NCBI GenBank assembly: GCA_022419385.1
Contig: JAJUBI010000004.1
Span: forward strand, 496,001-560,000
DNA: 64,000 bases
From: Paraconiothyrium sp. Pb-2020
Taxonomy: Eukaryota > Ascomycota > Dothideomycetes > Pleosporales > Didymosphaeriaceae
Reading direction: 5' to 3'
Below, piece by piece: positions 57,591-64,000 of this stretch; within the stretch, counting starts at the first letter, position 1, and every line of letters begins with the position of its first letter. The position numbers were made by a program, and so were the translations under genes. A model generated the notes under the pieces. It was not told the DNA's origin. It did no database searches and was given only the letters and a program-made list of their open reading frames with translations.

Positions 57591-58843
57591 CTAGAACCGT
57601 TCCCTGGGTCCGTTGCCGTGGTTCTCAAACAGGTCTTCCAGATAGGCGCTCGGCGCCCGCCCTCCGGTGGTTGATCCACCTGGTACGTTCAAACCGTTCA
57701 AGGAGAGCTGACTTGCGCTTCCATGGTCATTTCCGTATACGCCTGCTCTTCCTGTTGGAGAACCAAGCGTTGCGACGCTGTTCCTGTTGTAGATTGACAG
57801 GCCGTCGCGAGAAGGCGGGGCACGGTCGTAACCCCGCGATGGGGGAAGAGAAGGAGACTGTGGAGGAGAGATACCAGAACGGGCGCTGTAACGGTTTCCT
57901 GGCATAGCTAAGGAGTGTGTTGACAAATGCGATCCGGCACCAGCACCGCCAACGTGGGTCATGGGCGAGCCTTGCGCAGCCTGCGCGTTACCAGCAGTAT
58001 AGTATCCCGCTGGCAAATACTGTGACGACCGGTTCGCGACAGAATCCCGTAGACCAGTGCTTCCACCAGCAGTAGGAGAGAAGAATAGGGAGTTTGACTT
58101 GGGAGGGGTGCTGGTCGTGGTGGACGCGAAAGGCTTGGGCGGCTTGGAAGTTCCCGTAGGTGCAGCTGAGAGGTGATCGAGCGACATTGTAGAGCTTGCA
58201 CCAACCACATTGTACATCCTCGTTTCCTGCCGCCGGGTACAGCTGACATATCCTTGAGGTCCGCGAGGTTCTGAGCCAGGGCAGCGCGCTTAACAGAACG
58301 GTGCAGCGACCATGCAACCAGACCGCGCCAGACGAGCACGCCCAATCCGAAAAAGGCCAAGATAGCGCCGACACATATGAAAACCGTCCCGTCAGGCAGA
58401 TCCGACTTCTGCATGAAAGCTGCCCCAGCAGTGTCCGGAACCCCTACGTCAGGTATACCAACACCAGCCTGCGAGGGAAGAAGTGATAGAAAGTTTCCAG
58501 CACTGTCCTGTGTTTGTGTAGGTGCAGCAGTTGTGCTGGTGGTAACAGGCAGCGTCGAAACAAAGTTACCGGAGGCGGAAGATCCGGCGTCGGTGGTCTT
58601 TGGGGCTTCGCTCGATGACGCCGATTCTTCTGTGGACGAGTCTCCCTCTGTGGTTGACGGCGCATCGGTCGTCTTAGGTGCTTCGGTTGTTTGCGCAGGC
58701 GCACTTGTTTGTGTTTCCTTGTCGGTTGCCTGGGAGGCACTCGGCTGGTTCGTCGTCGTATTATCGTCGTTTTGGTTGTTTTGCGCAAGGACTGCCGGCG
58801 CGGCAAAGGCGAGCACGCCTGCGAGGCGTATCGAGATCCGCAT
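57591..58843 (-). CDS. single-pass membrane glycoprotein, Csi2-like layout, with frame ambiguity
   Basis: A signal peptide (MRISIRLAGVLAFAAPAVLA) precedes a Ser/Thr-rich ectodomain with two EAPKTTDA copies. One membrane span follows (GTVFICVGAILAFFGLGVLVW), then a cytoplasmic tail rich in Ser/Pro with LFFSPTAGG and QYLPAGYYTAG. The first frame (58843 to about 58200) and second frame (to 57591) do not join directly. A 68-nt intron (58294-58227, GTTAAG...GGCAG) makes a 394-aa protein, but it removes RAALAQNLADLK-type sequence that looks coding. A one-base deletion near 58217 would be the other explanation. Layout resembles yeast Csi2; the tie is weak. Confidence 0.65.
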
Positions 58844-59481
58844 CGCAACGAGTGGTGTGAACGATATGGGAGGGAAAACGAAGGAGATCGGGCTGGCGGA
58901 GTGCCGCAGTATTAGGGGTGCGACTCGGCTGATCGTCGTTGTCTCAGGAGGCCGTCGTGGCTAATAAAAGGCGGAAACACGGGAAAGGGTGTTGTCGATG
59001 ACGACTGTTGCTGTGGGTGAAACGAGTGACAAGATAAGGAGAGGCGGAGAAGAGGGTCCTTCGCAGGGGAACTTGGGGTGGAGGGTTCAAGGAGGCTTGT
59101 GGGTGACTATGGGGCCAACAAGGAAGAAGACGCTTGAGCGCGCGGGTCCGGTGGCGTCCCAAATTGGCACAAGGGTGACTGAGCAATGACTCGGATTTCG
59201 AGTTTTGTTAGCGATGGGAGGATAGCATGCGAATGAAGCGAATCGACTGCGCACAGTGTGCGAGAATGATAACCTGCCAAGTTGCGTGAACGATGCAGGG
59301 CCTCAGCTGTAGAAGCTCGTGGGCCACTTGTGTTGCCAAACCATTGGAATGCCCGTCTCGTGACGCTTGGACCCTGCGTTCCAAAATAAATCGAACTCTT
59401 GGCAAGAACGTCCTTGAAAACCAGAAGTTAACGATAACGATAAGTACGACAGCAACTCAACGACACAACCATATCGCCGCC
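58844..59481. other. divergent promoter region (Csi2-like / FCF1)
   Basis: About 640 bp between divergent starts, with only short frames of no evident meaning. Confidence 0.45.
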
Positions 59482-60466
59482 ATGGGTGTCGCAAAGAAAA
59501 CAAGGAAGTTCGCGCAGATGAAGCGTGTCATCGGTGAGTCCCTTATATCAAATATCCCCCTCCTACTAACAGAACCAGGGACGCGCGACGCCCGTTTGTA
59601 TGCGCCCCGCCACTCCCCGTCCCTTCCGTACCTCGAATTGCCCTCGCTCGACCATTACTTCCTCGCTTGTCTTTTCGCCAATCGTTCATACCCCCAACGC
59701 TTGGTCCTATATTGACTGACATCTTGCGTGATAGAAAGAAAAACCAAGTAAACGGAGAATTAGAGGCAAAGAAGAAAGCCGATGCGGAACTCTCGAAACG
59801 TGAAATCGCGCAGGCTCCATCCTCCATGTTCTTCCAAGCGTTAGTATGCAAACTCCGTGCACGTACGAGGCTGACAATATGCTAGGAACGAAGGTAATCA
59901 TCTACTCGTGCTTTTTTTTCTGCAGCGCGACGTTGGCTGATTATCATTCCCAGCTCTCGGTCCGCCATATCGCGTTCTCATTGGTAAGTATCTATGATCC
60001 TTTATGAGATTCTTGTAGCTGCTAATTTACCCCAAGACACCAATTTTTTGTCACATACGGTTCGTGGTAAATTAGAGCTCCAAAAATCCTTGATGGATCT
60101 ACTCTACGCCAAAGCGACACCAATAATCTCGTCCTGCGTTATGGCCGAACTCGAGAAGCTTGGCCCGAAATACCGGATAGCGCTCCGAATTGCTCGGGAC
60201 GAACGCTGGGATCGTATCAAATGTGACCACAAAGGAACATACGCAGATGACTGCATAGTGGATATGGTAAAATTTCGCGGGTGTGCTGCGGTGGATGTCC
60301 AAGCTAACCTCTGTGCCAGGTCACGAAACACCGGATATACTTGGTTGGCACGAACGATAGAGACCTCAAGCGCCGCTTACGAAAGATCCCCGGTGTACCG
60401 ATCGTAAGCGTCGCGAAGGGCAAATACGTGATTGAGAGGCTTCCTGATAATCCGGACAGCAAGTGA
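59482..60466 (+). CDS. FCF1: rRNA-processing PIN-domain protein Fcf1 (Utp24)
   Basis: Seven exons join in frame to 196 aa: 59482-59533, 59579-59597, 59735-59839, 59886-59893, 59954-59983, 60037-60266 and 60320-60466. The N-terminus MGVAKKTRKFAQMKRVIG and then RDARLKKNQ are typical. The PIN domain shows its acidic residues in VLIDTNFLS, CVMAELEKLG, DDCIVDMV and TNDRDLKRRL, ending KGKYVIERLPD. Fcf1 is the SSU-processome nuclease for cleavage of pre-rRNA at the 5' side of 18S, in the nucleolus. The fourth exon is only 8 nt and the second only 19 nt; both are required to keep the conserved FFQANEALGPPYRVLID reading. Confidence 0.93.
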
Positions 60467-60784
60467 GCGCGTTTCTGGGCGTAAGTTCCTGGTTGAAGGC
60501 GTCATATGACAGTGACGGAACTTCGAACCAGCTTTCATGCATAGCGATGGCGTTATTGTGGTTGGAAAAAACTATCTACCAGGGAACACAACTGCATTAT
60601 AGACGCATATACCAAAAGCTCGGGCATTGTATGGTGTGTGCAGAGGCAATTCATTCTATACCATCATTTACATTTAACATGGCTCGGTCAATTAAGAAGC
60701 ACGTGTGATCGTTAATCATGTATCTATACACGTTACGCGTTACATATACAACGTCGAGCAACGGCCGTTACATTCCTCTCACCC
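60467..60784. other. convergent 3' spacer
   Basis: It lies between the FCF1 stop and the stop of the PigL/HeLo-type gene; probable 3' UTRs only. Confidence 0.5.
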
Positions 60785-63060
60785 TCAAATGCCAACCAAC
60801 CCATCCAACAACGCTGTCAACCCTGCAACTCCCATCAACGCCCCAGCCTTCCCATGCCCCTTCTTCTTCCGCCCACCATCTCCCCCTCTTTCAGACCTGT
60901 CCCTCGAGCCTCTTCTCCTCCGCCTACTCGTATCCCTCACCTTCCGACTCCTTGTCACACTCTCGCTATCAGATGTTCCAGACGTGCTGGAATAGTGATC
61001 GTATCTTGCTCCATCCAGCGATGTCCTCAGTGGGGATTGTCCGTAGATTGGCGGCTGTAGGTGGCGAGGAGGTGGGGGTGGTGGCTGGTAAGGGATCGGT
61101 TGCGCGAATGTGCGTGTTGAGGAGAGTGGGGAGGCTGGAGCGAAGGCTTGATTCATGTTGGGGTGGGCTGGAATAGGTATGGGTTGGGGTAGGTAGGGCG
61201 CGGATTGGGGAAGAGATGCTGAAGATGGTGGAGTCTGGATGTTGCTGGATCGTGGAGAAGGCGGTGGTATTTGGATGTTGCTGGATCGTGGATTTGTGGT
61301 GTAGAATGATGGTGCTCGTTGTGTGCCCGGCATTGACTTTGTGCGATCTAGTGGAGGAGGTTGTGAGATGTGGTAGGCGGTTGCGGATCGCTCGAGTGGC
61401 GGAGGTGGAGGTTTGCCCTGCGGTGCTAGTGGTGTGCGGTCGCGGTCGATGGTCGATTTGGGCGGTACGTAGCTTGGATGTCGACGCTCGAAGGACGTCC
61501 GTCGCGTCCTCTCTGGATCAATTGGGGGTGATGGAGGCTGCGTCTTACGATATAGTTCCACTGTTCGCTCAACCAGTCGCTGTACTTGGTCGAACGTCAA
61601 AGGTTGGTCTATACAAAACCAAGTTTCGAACTTGGTGCGCCTACCGTCCGGTTTTTCCTTCTGCACTTGAGTATGAGAGTATCCTGCCTCTTGAAGCGCT
61701 TCTTTGCAGACCCACGACGCTTGCACTTCGGTCCAGCTGTGTCGGTGTGCGAATGCCTCTGAAGTTGGTGCGTCGGTGTTCGATTCTTGGACGTTTCCGT
61801 CGACGTATTTCCAGTAGTATCTACGCGTGCGCAATGTCCAGGGTATTTCCAGATCCAGCTCGTCGTCCTTGTCCTTTGCTTCTACGGCTGCTGCTGCTTC
61901 CACGGGTAGGGCGGAGATACTCGTCCGTGGTGAAACCGGTGCTGAAGCAAGATCTTGATGGGGTGTGGTTGTTGGGATGGGAAGCGAGTAAGACTCTGAG
62001 AACAGTGGTGGAATGATGTCCGGTCTGCCACTGCTAGCGAATTTTGGCAGCGGTTCATCGTCGTCACTGTCAGACTCGACGAATGGCTGTTGCGCCTCCC
62101 GTTTCTGCGCTTGATCCTTGCGCTCCGCATCCAGTAAATCTTCCTCGAACTGGCGCAGCCTAGTCCACCTGTCCAACAATCGATCTAATTGCGCTTTTGA
62201 AATCCCGCACACTGACGCAAGCCATTGCTGTTCATCTGATTTTTGGATATCTAGACTGGCGATGAACCTGTCCTGATATTTAGCCAGACTGGCCGGATTA
62301 GGCGCACGTTCGTCAATGATGCTTAAGCTCAGAGAGCTGTCATTCTCCATCAGAAACCGCGCATCTGGTCGTGCTCGTTCGTAGAGTTTTGACGCCTGTA
62401 ATATGGACATTTGTTGGTCGATGATGAGCGTCTCAAGCTGTTGCTTCTCATTCGCCACCGCAGTGGCGCACTGCATTGGTGAGACTGTGGGTCTGACCCT
62501 ACGCAACTGTCAGAACTTGTGGCAGCATGAGTGAAGCAGAAGTAAAGTGTCCTACCTTGCCCACATAATACTCTGTGCTGTATGCAGGGTCTGTAACATC
62601 ACTGACAAGGTGGTTCGCAGCGAATCCAGATGAGCTTCGAGGTAATGCAACCTCGCCACCGATTGCGGGGTGAGCGTGGAAGTAAGTCTTTCTCGCTGCT
62701 CATCATAAGACCTCCTCTTTCTCTGTCCATCCTGGCCCGATACAAGAAGATCGACTTCGTTCAGTGTGGCAGAAGATTGTTCCAGGATATCCTCGATCGT
62801 CTCGAACGCCTGGGCACCGCGTCAGTCAATCAAGCGGCGCAGAGGGGAAAAAGCAATCATACTTCCACCGAAGGCAATCGATCGTCCTCCTTGATGATAG
62901 TTCCAACCTCCTTTACTATCAATGCTAGATCCGAAATGGCCTTCGCAATCTTCAAAAGATCCCTTGCGACATGCGCGTCCGCTGCAGCTAGCCGGTAGAG
63001 CACGAGAGCAAGTGCAGAGCTCTGGGACACAAGCGGAAGAATAGCTGCGAGGACTGCCAT
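60785..63060 (-). CDS. PigL/HeLo-type fungal N-terminal domain protein with glycine-rich C-terminus
   Basis: Three exons (63060-62863, 62809-62556, 62498-60785) give 721 aa. The N-terminus MAVLAAILPLVSQSSALALV and AADAHVARDLLKIAKAISDL, then KEVGTIIKEDDRLPS, matches the helical fungal N-terminal domain (PigL_N, related to HeLo). Coiled helical sequence follows to about residue 240, then EIPWTLRTRRYYWKYVDGN, a conserved core with WFCIDQPLTFDQVQRLVERT. A long Pro/Ser/Arg-rich disordered part follows. The last 30 residues are a basic run (GRKKKGHGK) and a Gly/Ala/Leu helix (AGALMGVAGLTALLDGLVGI). Such proteins are abundant in filamentous fungi, of unknown function; some relatives are parts of NLR-like immune proteins. 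No nucleotide-binding domain is present here. Confidence 0.75.
61236..61292 (-). repeat. 36-nt in-frame repeat, two copies
   Basis: A 21-bp stretch is repeated exactly at 61236-61256 and 61272-61292, period 36 nt, inside the PigL/HeLo-type gene. It encodes PRSSNIQ followed by I/T-PP twice. It is a recent in-frame duplication in disordered sequence. Confidence 0.75.
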
Positions 63061-64000
63061 GGGAGTGTTCCGACAAGAGATGTGAGCCCCTTCAGAGTAG
63101 CGAGGCCCCTCTCTATCTGTTGTTGCCTTCGAGACGTATTCTATCGAATTCTAAAAGCGTGGGTGGGTTCGTGGTTTAGCGTGAGGTCATCGCACAGCCC
63201 CGAGCTGCAGGGACTCACCGGGGAGTTTGCACACCGGCCTCTAAAACAAGGGTTAGAGCCTCTGATCGATTCGTCCGCACAACCGACAAGGCAACGAACT
63301 GCTGCACCCCGGATGGCAATGAATAACCTGAAGAAGCGTGATCGGTGGTTTGGATGCAGCAGGCTCGCCAGAGCCTTCCTCTGCTGCGCTGGCACCTTTG
63401 ACGCGACGCGCATCGCGTGCGAAACCGACAATCAGCGACACGACGACGGCTCAACTTGGGGATGAGTTGAAAGCGTGTCTACTTACATCACGGCGCCGTA
63501 CTAAGAGGCTAGCAGCATGCGATAGGGCGGCCAGCTGACCTCGCTCTCCCTTGTTCAGACATGAGGCTCAGAGTACGAGCTGACACTGCTAGTGCCGGAC
63601 AGCAGCTCGCGAGCCTGCTTTCAGAAAGAAATCGCTCATCGAAGAGATACAGCCTGTGACAGCTTTCGCTTCCGGTGAAGCTGTAGTCTACTGTGTGGGG
63701 CAGTCTCCGGCTCCGTGGAGCAGCGACGAGGCTTGGGCCCACTTGCCGGTCTTCCCCCCTTCTACCTTTGATGCTTAACCAAGTCCATGGCGACTATTGC
63801 TGGGATTTCGGCCTGCTGCATTGCCCAATCCAGGGCAACACCGGATCACAGCATACCTATCAAGAGGGAGTCAAAAGAAAATGGCGTTCTGGTGTTTGAT
63901 CTTTTCCTAAAATGGCTCTTACGCAGGCATGTTGGTGGTGTACTGTCATTTGTCCTGCTCACCAGTCGTGCGAATCAGAAGGGCCTGTGATATTGGGCTT
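63061..64000. other. right edge, no gene seen
   Basis: It is upstream of the PigL/HeLo-type gene and runs to the window edge. Overlapping open frames on both strands show no domain. A gene beyond the edge could begin here, but I cannot support one. Confidence 0.4.

Noticed and set aside
61216..62016. 266-codon plus-strand open frame
   Set aside because: It is antisense to the low-complexity part of the PigL/HeLo-type gene; its Val/Cys-rich product is an artefact of composition.

Overview
The window reads as nuclear DNA of a filamentous ascomycete (Pezizomycotina, most likely Dothideomycetes; the class is inferred from gene types). Genes are monocistronic, lie on both strands, and carry short introns of about 45-100 nt with GT-AG ends. 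I placed most exon joins by reading-frame continuity together with GT/AG sites. No tRNA, rRNA, CRISPR or intact transposon was recognised.

Region 0-20 kb is rich in secreted proteins. It holds a membrane-anchored BIM1/X325-type copper protein, a GPI-type serine/threonine-rich protein, a GH62 arabinofuranosidase, a GH20 hexosaminidase with a lectin-like tail, a DUF4360 protein and a cupredoxin-like protein. Mixed in are an AIF/AMID-type flavoprotein, a protein with a degenerate RING and an F-box protein. Between about 3.6 and 7.9 kb lies a decayed block: an unidentified frameshifted gene, a DEDDh-exonuclease-like gene with two in-frame stops, and a broken F-box-like gene.

Region 20-37 kb holds an allantoate-type MFS permease, a PAQR/Izh3-like receptor, an unusual zinc-cluster transcription factor, a BCS1-like AAA ATPase divergent from an INSIG gene, and a four-exon sugar-type MFS transporter.

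Region 37-45.5 kb holds the proteasome scaffold gene ECM29 (nine exons, 1867 aa), head to head with a UBA-UAS-UIM-UBX Cdc48 cofactor gene. Both act in ubiquitin-proteasome turnover. Their shared promoter has two copies of GTGGCAA, the core of the yeast proteasome control element.

Region 45.5-64 kb starts with about 5.6 kb that is poor in genes, where I propose one small three-exon gene. It is followed by a conserved proline/serine-rich nuclear-type protein, the molybdenum-cofactor sulfurase, a single-pass membrane protein with a reading-frame ambiguity, FCF1 (seven exons, one of only 8 nt), and a protein with a PigL/HeLo-type N-terminal domain and a glycine-rich hydrophobic C-terminus.
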